Source: a virus
IMG/VR virus record: IMGVR_UViG_3300013093_003307
Coordinates: 1-21,148 of that record
DNA: 21,148 bases
Reading direction: 5' to 3' (one strand)
How positions within the stretch are numbered: the stretch's first letter is position 1; each line of letters starts with the position of its first letter. The notes under the pieces are model-generated. The model saw nothing but the letters and a program-made list of their open reading frames with translations. It was not told the origin of the DNA and searched no databases. Below are positions 1-8,500 of this stretch, piece by piece. The position numbers and the translations under genes are program-made.

Positions 1-22
1 CATCAAATCTATTAGTTGTCAT
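1..22 (-). CDS. Start of an unidentified phage gene (partial, runs off the left edge)
   Basis: Only seven codons are visible, reading MTTNRFD from an ATG at position 22. They are called as a gene start because a late-promoter core (GTAAATA) lies five bases upstream of the ATG, the same arrangement as for the gp13- and gp54-like genes here, and because a terminator closes the preceding gene just upstream. No Shine-Dalgarno sequence is present. The product cannot be identified from seven residues. Confidence 0.5.
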
Positions 23-27
23 ATTTT

Positions 28-34
28 TATTTAC
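28..34 (-). promoter_or_regulatory. T4-type late promoter (GTAAATA)
   Basis: On the minus strand the sequence reads GTAAATA, followed by five bases and then ATG at position 22. The TAAATA core is shared with the other late-promoter candidates in this window and resembles the T4 late element TATAAATA. If transcription starts about six bases downstream, as in T4, the mRNA would be essentially leaderless. Confidence 0.55.
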
Positions 35-36
35 TG

Positions 37-63
37 AAAAAAATAGCCCCCTAAGGGGCTATT
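37..63 (-). terminator. Rho-independent terminator after the 541-aa gene
   Basis: Positions 42-50 (AATAGCCCC) and 55-63 (GGGGCTATT) form a perfect nine-base-pair stem around a four-base loop. On the minus strand the stem is followed by a run of seven T (complement of the A run at 37-43). It begins 12 bases past the stop codon of the 541-aa gene. Confidence 0.9.
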
Positions 64-75
64 GGGTCATACTGC

Positions 76-1701
76 TTATTTTTTACCCTTGCCCTGTATA
101 TTAAGGGCAAAGTTAGCACGTTTTTTTTCTAAAGGTGTGCCTCTTTTCTTTAGACTTTTCAGTTTATCTGTTCCAATCTTTTTGTCTTGTGGAATACCTT
201 CTTGTTTGTGTAGGGCACCTTTCTTAACTGTCTTGGCAGCTTTACTTAGACTTTTATCATCGCCTTCTTTAGTCTTTTTCTTACCGCCCATTTGATCTTG
301 GCCTTTGGCACCGGCGATAACGTCACCGCGTGTTACCTTGTCATAGGGAGGATAGTTGTTAGCTAGATTGCCATCGCCTTTTTTCTTTTTAGATTCATAC
401 ATGCCGTAGCTGCCACCACCACCTGCCATTATACCAGGCCCTGCGACTCCTGCTTGTCCGGTATGGTCTTCGTCAGCTATCATCTCATGGCCGTTTCTAT
501 TATGGTAATGTTCACAGCATTTAGTGTGGAAATCTTCCCAGCACTCGTTATACTTGTTCGTGATGTGTTTATGGAACTTGGGGAAACTTTCCATGCAGTC
601 ATGTAGTGCCTGCATGTTTTCGTGTTCTAAAGCCACGCCCATAGTCTCTGCGCACTTAACGCAGGCTTCTACATCGGCGTGTTCAATCTTAGGTCCTGCG
701 TGATTGTGATTTAGGCCTTCGTTAGCTTTTTTTTTACCGTGTACTGGACAGGCTTTTTTGCCTTTCTCTTCGCAACAGCAATCAGCTTTGGCTTCGCTAA
801 CAAACTTTTTATATTCTGAATATAGTTGATCTTCTAGGTCTTCGGCCATCGCGGTAGGCTGTGTGCCTAATCCGTGTCGTGAAGCGCCTGCTCCCATATT
901 AGGATTATAAGAAAAATCGTTGGAGTTACCTAGAGGAACATTTGTGGGATCAGCAGGAGTGTTGTTGTAGGCCTCGTCTGCTTTTTGATCTTTGTCTAGT
1001 CCTGGCAAGTCTTCTTTGTCTTCGATCTGACTTAACTTATCGGCCATGTCGCGTATTTCGTCAGCCATAGAACTAACAGGACTGTCTGTACCGCCACTAC
1101 CTAGCCCTTGAGCTGACATTGGTTCAGCGGCTCCGGCTCCGCCTGCATCTCCAAATCCAGCTGTAGACATAGGCATCTCTTCTTCGTCTGTCATAGGCAT
1201 ATCGTCCATGGCCCCGTCTTCGGGTTCATCCATATCATGCATTTCATCGCCGGGCGCATTCATTTTATCTAGCGCTGATCTCATAGCATCTTTAGCATCC
1301 ATTCCGTGTGCCATAGGAGCTGTCTGTATCATAGATGTTTGAGGACCATCTACAGCAGGCATGTGCTCATCGCCTACCTTATGTACGCCTGCGAGATTTA
1401 AAATATCACTTAGCATACTGCTGACTTCAGCGCCATCGGCTGCTGTGGCATTGATACTGAAACTTGCTGGAGGACGGGGATGTGCGTTCATCATCTCACC
1501 GCCACCTAGTTCCATGATGCCGCATTCTGCTACCGGTTTTAAACCACTTAGTGCTTTTAGTTCATTAACTGATTTAAGTTCAGGAAGTTGGGGCATCTGA
1601 TCAGCCTCCATGACTTTCTTTCCAGCGGCTAATGGATTAGCTACATTTGGATTTTTAGAATCTAGCTCTGCTAGTCTCTGTAGTACATTGATCATTTGCA
1701 T
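76..1701 (-). CDS. Virion-associated protein, 541 aa, with Cys/His-rich module
   Basis: I cannot assign a function. The overall plan resembles large, low-complexity structural proteins of marine T4-like phages (from memory). Residues 1-110 look folded and helical. Residues 130-180 are very acidic and Met-rich. Residues 211-232 form a helix (MADEIRDMADKLSQIE). Residues 308-404 are strikingly rich in Cys and His (DCCCEE, CPVHG, CVKC, HTKCCEHYH). Residues 436-541 are Lys-rich and probably disordered. There is no signal peptide or membrane segment. The ATG at 1701 has an AAGGA ribosome-binding site nine bases upstream. The gene follows the 203-aa gene after one base, so the two are probably co-transcribed from the late promoter at 2332-2339, and it ends at a terminator. 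The Cys/His cluster suggests metal binding, which is inference. Confidence 0.8.
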   Translation of the reverse strand: MQMINVLQRLAELDSKNPNVANPLAAGKKVMEADQMPQLPELKSVNELKALSGLKPVAECGIMELGGGEMMNAHPRPPASFSINATAADGAEVSSMLSDILNLAGVHKVGDEHMPAVDGPQTSMIQTAPMAHGMDAKDAMRSALDKMNAPGDEMHDMDEPEDGAMDDMPMTDEEEMPMSTAGFGDAGGAGAAEPMSAQGLGSGGTDSPVSSMADEIRDMADKLSQIEDKEDLPGLDKDQKADEAYNNTPADPTNVPLGNSNDFSYNPNMGAGASRHGLGTQPTAMAEDLEDQLYSEYKKFVSEAKADCCCEEKGKKACPVHGKKKANEGLNHNHAGPKIEHADVEACVKCAETMGVALEHENMQALHDCMESFPKFHKHITNKYNECWEDFHTKCCEHYHNRNGHEMIADEDHTGQAGVAGPGIMAGGGGSYGMYESKKKKGDGNLANNYPPYDKVTRGDVIAGAKGQDQMGGKKKTKEGDDKSLSKAAKTVKKGALHKQEGIPQDKKIGTDKLKSLKKRGTPLEKKRANFALNIQGKGKK

Positions 1702-1702
1702 A

Positions 1703-2314
1703 TTATCGTTTCCTTGGATCTGTAGCCTGCTTTAATAGCGACTTGTTATTTTGCGGGATATCATTTAAAGTCTGACCTGGGTTCTTGATAATATCATCTG
1801 GCTTAGACTCGGGTATGACTTCACCTCTCTCTCTTCTCTGCAACTTCAAGATATCGTTTAGTTCTTTGACGAATCCTGAGTTGTATTTGTCACCGTAGTA
1901 ATCTTCAAACTTGGCATTTGGAGATTCTTTATATTCTCCATCATTGAGCAATGCCTCTGTTCTTTTTTCTACTGGCTCTTGGTATGCTTCTGTAGGATCA
2001 CCTGGTGTTTTTACTATTAGGTGTTCTTTAGGAATATTGATATTGTTATTTAGGTATTCTGTAAGTTCGAACGGTGTAGTTGGATAATCTACTGTAACTT
2101 CATAGATAGAAACTAGTTCATTCCTTAACTTAGGAAAATCTAAAGGAAAGCTCTGCACAGGAGTTGTTCCTGATTTTTTAAAACTAGAAACCTTGAACTT
2201 ATCTAGTAATGATTCCAGTTTGGTTTCGTTGTCTTTGTCAAAAGCTCCGGCGATTTTAACTCTAAAGTTATATTTCTTAGTGCTCTCGGACAGTAGTTGT
2301 TTAAATGATGTCAT
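1703..2314 (-). CDS. Phage protein, 203 aa, possible internal head protein
   Basis: Function is not established. The N-terminus MTSFKQLLSES looks like the capsid-targeting sequence of T4 internal head proteins (for example MKTYQEFIAEA), which the gp21 prohead protease cuts after an L/I-x-E motif; here L-S-E sits at residues 8-10. Residues 15-85 (from YNFRVKIAGAF) look like a compact alpha/beta domain. A segment near residues 85-112 (PFELTEYLNNNINIPKEHLI, then DPTEAYQEP) recalls a conserved family of T4-like marine phages (from memory). The tail from about residue 160 is charged and Pro/Asn-rich. The ATG at 2314 has AGGA seven bases upstream and a late promoter further upstream inside the end of gp16. 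The 541-aa gene follows after one base. Confidence 0.8.
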   Translation of the reverse strand: MTSFKQLLSESTKKYNFRVKIAGAFDKDNETKLESLLDKFKVSSFKKSGTTPVQSFPLDFPKLRNELVSIYEVTVDYPTTPFELTEYLNNNINIPKEHLIVKTPGDPTEAYQEPVEKRTEALLNDGEYKESPNAKFEDYYGDKYNSGFVKELNDILKLQRRERGEVIPESKPDDIIKNPGQTLNDIPQNNKSLLKQATDPRKR

Positions 2315-2330
2315 GTCAGTATCCTATGCT

Positions 2331-2804
2331 TTATTTATTAAGATTTTTAAGTTTTTCAAGGATGCTGTTACGATCCGTGACGATGAAGCCTTCACCTTCG
2401 ATCTCGTCACCCTTGCCGCTTTTCTTATCTATAGCTAGTTTTTTCAGCTGTAGATCTACCATTTTCAGCTTCTTTTCAATCTTATTTGTTTTGGCTGTTA
2501 TAGCGGCATTAAGCATACCTGTAGCCACTTCAAACATACGAGCGCTATATTTGGGCTCGACCTGCATACCTAGATCCATGATGTCATCATAGGCTTCTTC
2601 TGCTTTCTTTGCTAGATTATCTAGTTCTAGATCTGATATATCTCCTAGCCCTCTCACACGAGGTAGGGCACTGGCTATTTTATCAAACTCTTCTAGTTTT
2701 TCTTCTAGCGAGATTACGGGATTTTCTGGTAGTGTTTCCGGAAGGGGAGCAGATTCTTCCTTGAGCGGATTTATATCTAATAGTTCTTCTAGCTTCTTTG
2801 TCAT
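2331..2804 (-). CDS. Terminase small subunit, gp16-like
   Basis: Small terminases recognise phage DNA, stimulate the large terminase and help load DNA into the prohead. The 157-residue length is close to T4 gp16 (164). The centre, residues 66-125, is a long charged helical hairpin (AKKAEEAYDDIMDLGMQ, then SARMFEVATGMLNAAITA and KTNKIEKKLKMVDLQLKK). This matches my memory of marine phage gp16 proteins, where an 'ARxFEV' stretch sits between two long helices. The first 35 residues are acidic and Pro-rich, and the last 25 look flexible. The start is 13 bases past the gp4-like stop codon and has no clear ribosome-binding site, so translational coupling is likely. The large terminase gp17 is not in the window. 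The assignment is by pattern memory, not alignment. Confidence 0.72.
   Translation of the reverse strand: MTKKLEELLDINPLKEESAPLPETLPENPVISLEEKLEEFDKIASALPRVRGLGDISDLELDNLAKKAEEAYDDIMDLGMQVEPKYSARMFEVATGMLNAAITAKTNKIEKKLKMVDLQLKKLAIDKKSGKGDEIEGEGFIVTDRNSILEKLKNLNK
2332..2339 (-). promoter_or_regulatory. T4-type late promoter (AATAAATA)
   Basis: The minus strand reads AATAAATA, seven of eight matching T4 TATAAATA. It overlaps the stop codon of the gp16-like gene and lies 17 bases before the ATG of the 203-aa gene, leaving room for an AGGA ribosome-binding site in the leader. Confidence 0.6.
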
Positions 2805-2817
2805 AGTCTACTACTTA

Positions 2818-3258
2818 TCACATCTTTTTACCGGTATGGTATAAATCATGTTCTGTTATAATACGGAACTTCATTCCGTTCTGGCTACAGTAGGCCTTGG
2901 CTGCCGCCCATTTAACCATGTTACGTATGTACTGCGCCTGATTGTAGATATTTTTGCCTACCTTTTCTTTCAGGGTTTGATTGGCAGGTTTTATCTCCCA
3001 TACTTCGGCACGTTTTTGTTTTTTATTATCTTGGAATATGACCAAGAAGTCAGGTACATAAACAGTAGGTTTACCGCTTAGAGGATCTTTGTAGGGTATT
3101 TTTATACTTTCGCTGGCCCATTGATGTATCGCTTCGTTCTCATCGCACATCTTCATAACCGACAGCTCCCAACTACTACGGAAACGAGGTGTCCCTAATC
3201 CTATGTATTTTTCTGGATTCTTGATGCTAAAAAATCCCTGATTAAATCTTAGACTCAT
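2818..3258 (-). CDS. Head completion protein, gp4/gp50-like nuclease fold
   Basis: T4 gp4 (gp50) finishes the DNA-filled head before tail joining and has a TnsA/Vsr-like endonuclease fold. The 146 residues are close to T4 gp4 (150). The nuclease-like signature is intact: RSSWE at residues 27-31, VPDF at 68-71 and WEIKP at 87-91, giving the E...PD...ExK arrangement of that fold. The closing part (MVKWAAAKAYCSQNGMKFRIITEHD, about residues 114-138) matches the family's pattern of a helix followed by 'FxIxTE'. The ATG overlaps the TGA of the upstream 125-aa gene (ATGA), indicating translational coupling. The gp16-like gene follows directly. Family assignment is strong; catalytic activity is not shown. 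Confidence 0.88.
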   Translation of the reverse strand: MSLRFNQGFFSIKNPEKYIGLGTPRFRSSWELSVMKMCDENEAIHQWASESIKIPYKDPLSGKPTVYVPDFLVIFQDNKKQKRAEVWEIKPANQTLKEKVGKNIYNQAQYIRNMVKWAAAKAYCSQNGMKFRIITEHDLYHTGKKM

Positions 3259-3632
3259 GCTATTATGTTTCTCGATACTTCATCAGCAGTAGTCGAAAGA
3301 TTTGATGTACCTAGGCTGCTAGTTTTAAATCTGTTAGTGTTCAATATTTCTGCCACTATGGTGCTTAACTGTAGGCCATTTAACTTTCTCAAGGTATCTA
3401 TAATAGTATAAGCATCTGAGTTGGTTAGTTTGGCCTGGCTGAGTATTATAGTAGCTATAGATCTAGCATTCTCTAAACTAAATCCAGCTCCTTGGAAGAA
3501 ACCGGTCACTGCCGCCAGGTCTTGATCACTAAGACTAATAGGCTTCTGATAGAAAGTACTGAAATATTGCACAGTGGCATCTGAACTAGATCCGCCTGAT
3601 GTAGATTGGGGAATGTTATTGTATAAGGTCAT
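3255..3632 (-). CDS. Phage structural protein of unknown function, 125 aa
   Basis: No firm function. The first 25 residues are Ser/Gly-rich and probably disordered. Residues 27-95 (YFSTFYQKPISLSDQDLAA, then a helix-rich stretch) look like a small helical domain, followed by a short tail with NRFKTSSLG near residues 100-108. The pattern recalls a small protein found near neck and tail genes in T4-like marine phages (from memory), where it is listed as structural. It sits inside a tightly coupled operon: its ATG overlaps the TGA of the gp54-like gene, and its own TGA overlaps the ATG of the gp4-like gene. The context therefore supports a virion-assembly role. Confidence 0.75.
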   Translation of the reverse strand: MTLYNNIPQSTSGGSSSDATVQYFSTFYQKPISLSDQDLAAVTGFFQGAGFSLENARSIATIILSQAKLTNSDAYTIIDTLRKLNGLQLSTIVAEILNTNRFKTSSLGTSNLSTTADEVSRNIIA

Positions 3633-4801
3633 ACTTTATTATAAGTTATATTAGAAGGCTGGGCTGTAGTGGTAGGGGCGCCGCCGTTAAATCCCACTCC
3701 TGGAAAACTAAATCCAGGAGGTATGACCGAACTACCTGATTTGGCGCTGGTCGCTATACTATTCAGCTGAGCCAATCCCTGGTTAGTTAGTTCATTGACT
3801 GTGGCCGCTGTATTAAGATTAGAGACATTTTTAGCTAGGTTAGCAGTCTGAATAGCTACCTTGGCAAATGCCCATGGATCATTGGAAGATAATGCGGCGG
3901 AGAATGATCCGTTGGCTCCGAATATTCCTGTGGCTCCTGCTACTACTCCCCCTTCTCCAAAAAGACTACTGCTACCACCTCCCGCGATAGCTAGAGGGCT
4001 AGGAGTGGTATCGTAATGTGTTTTGTTAAAGGCCGGTTTGATGTTTCCTGTATTTCCTTTATCATAGGCTATAGTCTCATATGCCAAGGTCATTTTATTT
4101 TCTAAGAATTTATTTCCTTGATTTTGATCAACATCGCCATGCCTCCATTCTTTGATGATAGGATTTATCAAAGTAAAACTATAATATTTTTGTTTGTTCA
4201 TCAGATAAATCGTAATGCTATCAAAGAAGGGATATTTATTTTGAGGATCATAACCATATCTGGTAGGTTCCACTGAGTATTTGTTATCGCTATTATAGTA
4301 TTGCTGTTGTACAAGGCTTATATATCCCTGATTTCCCGGAGAGTTAGCAGGACTATAATACCCATCAGCGAACATATAGTTATAATAGGCGAACCAAAGA
4401 TCACTAGTGGCATTGGCCTGATCATCATGGAACGTTATATTCAGTGGTAGATATTCTAACTTGGTAGTTACCTGTGTTTTCCTATTGTATTGATTCAATG
4501 TCTCAGTCGATATATTGAATTTAGGAAGATCAGCAGATTTAACTAACTGGCCGATAGTATTCCCATCATACATCCTATTTTTCCAACTTTGGCTGATGAA
4601 AAACTTATTTGCTACCTGCGCTGATCCTGAGGCAGCTCCTAGAACATTGCTGTTTATTTGGAATGTAACATAGTATATCCATGCTGTTTTAGGTGCGAAA
4701 TCATAAACACCATCTGCTCTGTATAGCTTACTGGCATGTTCTTGATCACGCATCCAGCCTTCAGATAATACTGTAGATAGGAAAGATGTAAAAGCGCTCA
4801 T
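3629..4801 (-). CDS. Baseplate tail-tube initiator, gp54-like (gp48 family possible)
   Basis: T4 gp54 and gp48 cap the baseplate hub and start tail-tube polymerisation; both contain a tail-tube-like beta domain. Here residues 35-250 look like such a domain: WIYYVTFQIN at 41-50, LVKSADLPKFNIST at 86-99, then QVTTKLEYLPLNITFHDD at 110-127, the strand pattern of tube proteins. Residues 265-390 are Gly/Ala/Ser-rich and helical, comparable in place to the low-complexity end of T4 gp54. In T4 gp48 the tube-like part is C-terminal, so gp54 fits better. The length is 390 versus about 320 in T4 gp54. The gene follows gp19 after a terminator and has its own late promoter five bases before the ATG, with no ribosome-binding site. 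Choosing gp54 over gp48 is inference. Confidence 0.7.
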   Translation of the reverse strand: MSAFTSFLSTVLSEGWMRDQEHASKLYRADGVYDFAPKTAWIYYVTFQINSNVLGAASGSAQVANKFFISQSWKNRMYDGNTIGQLVKSADLPKFNISTETLNQYNRKTQVTTKLEYLPLNITFHDDQANATSDLWFAYYNYMFADGYYSPANSPGNQGYISLVQQQYYNSDNKYSVEPTRYGYDPQNKYPFFDSITIYLMNKQKYYSFTLINPIIKEWRHGDVDQNQGNKFLENKMTLAYETIAYDKGNTGNIKPAFNKTHYDTTPSPLAIAGGGSSSLFGEGGVVAGATGIFGANGSFSAALSSNDPWAFAKVAIQTANLAKNVSNLNTAATVNELTNQGLAQLNSIATSAKSGSSVIPPGFSFPGVGFNGGAPTTTAQPSNITYNKV

Positions 4802-4806
4802 AGCAA

Positions 4807-4814
4807 TATTTATG
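4807..4814 (-). promoter_or_regulatory. T4-type late promoter (CATAAATA)
   Basis: The minus strand reads CATAAATA, seven of eight matching T4 TATAAATA, then five bases, then the ATG of the gp54-like gene at 4801. It lies directly after the gp19 terminator, so the operon gp54-like, 125-aa, gp4, gp16 restarts here. There is no room for a normal leader. Confidence 0.7.
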
Positions 4815-4818
4815 TGAT

Positions 4819-4848
4819 AAAAAAAGGCCCCTAAGGGCCTTTATTTTT
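4819..4848 (-). terminator. Rho-independent terminator after gp19
   Basis: Positions 4823-4830 (AAAGGCCC) and 4835-4842 (GGGCCTTT) form a perfect eight-base-pair stem with loop CTAA. Minus-strand transcription ends in a T run opposite the A run at 4819-4825. The opposite side is also T-rich (TTATTTTT at 4841-4848), so the element might work in both directions. Confidence 0.9.
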
Positions 4849-4855
4849 AGGTCTA

Positions 4856-5485
4856 TTAGCTTGTAGCTACTTGACCTAATGTCCTTGCTACTGAGGTACC
4901 AATACCACCTAGAGATCCATCACCGTTGTATTGTAGTGCGTTATCAAACTTAAGATCTAAGGTAATATCCATAGCATCGCTGGTTTTGTAATCACCTTGT
5001 TGATATGCGGCTTTTTGTATGTAGCAACCATAGAGTTCAAACTGTTCAAGAGTAGTTGGAGAATTTGTTCCATTTCCACCATCTAGTATCTCGATATTAG
5101 TTTGGAATTTATAATCACTTCCCGATGCCGCCGAACTCTGTTCAAAGAAATCAAACTGTTTCTGGATCTGTTGACCAACTAACTGTGTTACTGCGTTGGT
5201 TACGTCATCTCTTAACACGATCTGCACAGCATCCCATGTATATTTTCCAGCATAGTTTATCTTACTGTTATATACATTGAGTTCTACGTTTTCCCAGGAA
5301 ACACTTGGACGACCTGCAGTCACGACCTGTTTAGTTAACTCGAATGTGTTATTATTAGCACCGAATCCAACGAATGTTACTCTGAAACGATATTTCAGTT
5401 TTGGCATCAGTAAGCCCTGGTTAGCGGCGCTCTGCCCGCCTCCAGCTAAAGGTACTGAATAATTTATTAAACTAGATATTGCCAT
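4856..5485 (-). CDS. Tail tube monomer, gp19-like
   Basis: This is the major tail-tube subunit, which forms the hexameric-ring tube inside the sheath. The 209 residues compare with 163 in T4 gp19. The protein shows the tube beta-sandwich pattern: LKYRFRVTFVGFG early, VTAGRPSVSWENVELNVYN and YAGKYTWDAVQIVLRDD in the middle, and FELYGCYIQKAAY and MDITLDLKFDNALQY near the end. The start is placed at the ATG at 5485. An in-frame TTG at 5488 is only four bases from the Shine-Dalgarno GGAG at 5493-5496, whereas the ATG has the normal seven. It lies between gp18 and the gp54-like gene, the expected tail neighbours, has a late promoter at 5507-5513, and is followed by a strong terminator, as suits a very abundant protein. 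Confidence 0.93.
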   Translation of the reverse strand: MAISSLINYSVPLAGGGQSAANQGLLMPKLKYRFRVTFVGFGANNNTFELTKQVVTAGRPSVSWENVELNVYNSKINYAGKYTWDAVQIVLRDDVTNAVTQLVGQQIQKQFDFFEQSSAASGSDYKFQTNIEILDGGNGTNSPTTLEQFELYGCYIQKAAYQQGDYKTSDAMDITLDLKFDNALQYNGDGSLGGIGTSVARTLGQVATS

Positions 5486-5492
5486 CAAAATG

Positions 5493-5498
5493 CTCCTT
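5493..5498 (-). promoter_or_regulatory. Ribosome-binding site that sets the gp19 start
   Basis: The minus strand reads AAGGAG followed by seven bases and ATG at 5485. The spacing rules out the adjacent TTG codon at 5488 as the start. Confidence 0.75.
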
Positions 5499-5506
5499 AT
5501 TCTTTA

Positions 5507-5513
5507 TATTTAC
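5507..5513 (-). promoter_or_regulatory. T4-type late promoter (GTAAATA)
   Basis: The minus strand reads GTAAATA in the short gap between gp18 and gp19, 21 bases before the gp19 ATG, leaving a leader that contains the AAGGAG ribosome-binding site. The same heptamer precedes the gp13-like gene and the partial gene at the left edge. Confidence 0.55.
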
Positions 5514-5515
5514 CA

Positions 5516-8500
5516 TTAATTTGAACCGGGGAATCCAGCACCAAGATTTCCTGATGCTATAGCGCCTGTATTCAACAGTCTCAATGGTATATAGATAAAC
5601 TCAACTGCTTTAACTGGTTCGATAGCCGCATCCAACCATAGTTCGTTTCTATCGATCCTTGCTGGTGTGTTGTTGCTAGAATCGCAAACTACAATATAGT
5701 CATAGATAGCACGTTGATTGACTAATTCAATAAACAGACTTTCTGCGGCTTTTTGTATTGCGGCTCTAGTACCAGAATCATTTGGTTCAAACAGATAAGG
5801 TTGAGCCAAAATACCTAGCTGGCGTCTTAGATAAGCTACCAATCTAGCTACGTTGATCCTGTCTAACGCACTTGCTGTGTGGGCCCTAGTATAGTTACCA
5901 TAGTTAACGATACCAACCCCATTTAGTGTTGCTAAAGGATTGATCTTTCCATTCTGAGCCATTACATCGCGTGTGCTCTGTGGTAAGGCTGCCGTAATAA
6001 AATCACCTGCGCTATCTACATAACCTACTGATGTAGCATTATCGATAGCTCCTCTGTTCACACCGCTTGGAGCAAACCAAGGATATGATTTCTGATCGCT
6101 TTCAATAATAGTGCGTATCATCATATGGCTTGGTGGTACGATGATAGGATTTCCTGTGTTATCATTCGTATAACCACTTGGATAGAACATAGCCATGTAG
6201 TCATCATAACTAACAGCGCCTTGCTCTCCATTATCAACAGCACCGGCTGCGTTGGTACCCCAGTTGGCTAGAGAAGTAGTATCGCTAGGTAAACGGAATG
6301 GAGTATCTCCCACTACAAATCCTGTGTAACCTCTATCAGAATTTAGTTCGATCAAGTTCTGTATCGCTTCTGGGTATCCAGGGCAAGCAGATAGATTGAA
6401 TATAACTGTATCGGTATCTCTAGCTTTTGTATTTGTATCTATAGCTGATTTCAAACTCGCTACAACAAAGCCTCGCTGTGCATATCTTCCGAATACACCT
6501 CTACCTAAATAGTCATTAGGGCTAACTGTTACCCAACGGTTAGCGTTATATGGGGTAGTGTTACCTTGACCCTCCATTGGGTCATTTTGATATCTAGGAT
6601 TGACACCGTTGTTTTCGTAGATGTTGATATAACCGACTTCATATTTCTTGACGTTGTATCCACTACGACGTAGATTCCATAAGCGTGTGCCTTCTGGATA
6701 TAGTGCTGGATCCGGTGCGTCTGGATCTAGATAGTTACTTGTCAACAATGATTTAATAGAGCTTGGTTGAGTAGCCTGACCACTTGTTGCCCAGCGTGCG
6801 TCAGCAAATACCCAGCCATTAGGTGTAACGTGATCGGAAGGATCTTGTAGGACCCATGTTAAAGTATTGCCATTGTAAACATATATAGCTTGGCCATATA
6901 TAACTGAACTTGAGCTGTTAATCCATATATCACCGTTTTCTAATGCTGTACCATCGCTCTGTTTAGTAGGTTGTACTGCGGCTATGATAGGTCCATTAGG
7001 ATCGCTGTTAGGGAACGCAGGATCAACTCCTTGGTAACCATTACCAGCATATTGATATCCTACCCATGTAGTGCCGTTATGATATAAGATATCAACATCT
7101 TCTAGATTACTTCCATACCATAACTGTCCATTAGTTGGGCTAGTCGTTGGTTCTGTAGTTAATGCTTCAAATACCAACGGAGCCCAGTTTGAACCTTTGA
7201 AGGTATATGAATCAAAAGCTCCTGGAGCCAGTAGATTCGCTGTAGGATTATTTCCTGTAGCTGTATAGCCTAATGTGCTGAGTATGCCTGTTGAGTTGAT
7301 ATCAGTTAGACGGAAATCTCCACCACTTGCATGAGTGATTGTTAGATAACCACTACTGTTGATACTGGCGCTGATTTCTGCAAATCCGGCAGCACTGATC
7401 TGTGTCACTATACTAGAACCACTCACTGTAGTACTTGTTGATCCTGTGCTAGCAGTGATAGTAGCTACTGTGATAGTAGATGTATTTTGATATCCGTTTA
7501 TTCCGGGGATACTTTCATCTATTGAGAAACTGTAAACGGTAGTAACTGTACTAGCGCCTCTATGAATAACAAAAGACGATACGCTTTGTCCGCCTACTAT
7601 AGTAGTAGGTTTAGTAGCTGATCTACGCATGACTCTAAACTCAGCTTCTTTGGGACTATTATATGTATTCTTACCGTGGTCGAAGTTGCTTTCTACGAAT
7701 AAGGTACCTACTGCTATCTGGCCACCACCGCCTACTGGATCTAGAGCAACTAAGGCTGCATCTGTTCCGCCATATATAGGAGCAGAAACTGTAGTCCATA
7801 CTGCTGTATTCGCATTGTATAATCTAATGATCCAATCAGCACCAACGCTAGCGCTGGTTGTCTTGACGTATACACTACCACTAGGTACACCCAGTGAAGC
7901 ATATTTAGGAACTTGTGTATGCGGTGCTAGTGTCAATGCCACAGGAGCATATGTACCTGCTGTCAATCCTAACGCTACTAGAGTTGATGTCGTTCCACTT
8001 AGCACGATTTGTCCATCGTTAGTGGTTACCCCGTCGGCTCTAGAATCAGCATATAGTTCTATATAACCGCTACTGTTAACCTTGGCTCCTACACCGTTCT
8101 GTGGCATTAGGCTATTGATAGTTGTAGCCACGCTGTTAGTAGATGTTGATCCAATAGTGATCTGTGTTCCATTGATATAGAATGTGCTACCACCTGTTAG
8201 GCCTTGTATACCAGTGCTGGTCACCAATGGATAGCTTGTTACCCAAGAGTTAGATTTAAATGTGTATCCGCTGATGCTGGATCCAAACTGTGATTCTGTA
8301 TTAGTACCAACGATCACCCAGTTATTGGATTCGTTTTTGTACCATACTTGACCTTTATTCATGCTGGTAGCGACTACAGCATAGGCACCTAATGTACCAA
8401 AACTTTGATTAGGAGTCAATCCATCTGCAGTGTCTGTAGCTGAGTTACTGTCATCGATGATTAATGGTGTTTGTAAAGTGAATACTTTGTTTACAGCATC

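Noticed and set aside
62-295. Plus-strand 77-codon hydrophobic open frame
   Set aside because: It is the antisense shadow of the Lys-rich tail of the 541-aa protein; Lys codons read as Phe/Leu on the other strand.
7629-8066. 145-codon open frame on the plus strand within the sheath gene
   Set aside because: It is antisense to a well-supported gp18 and shows no domain, ribosome-binding site or promoter.
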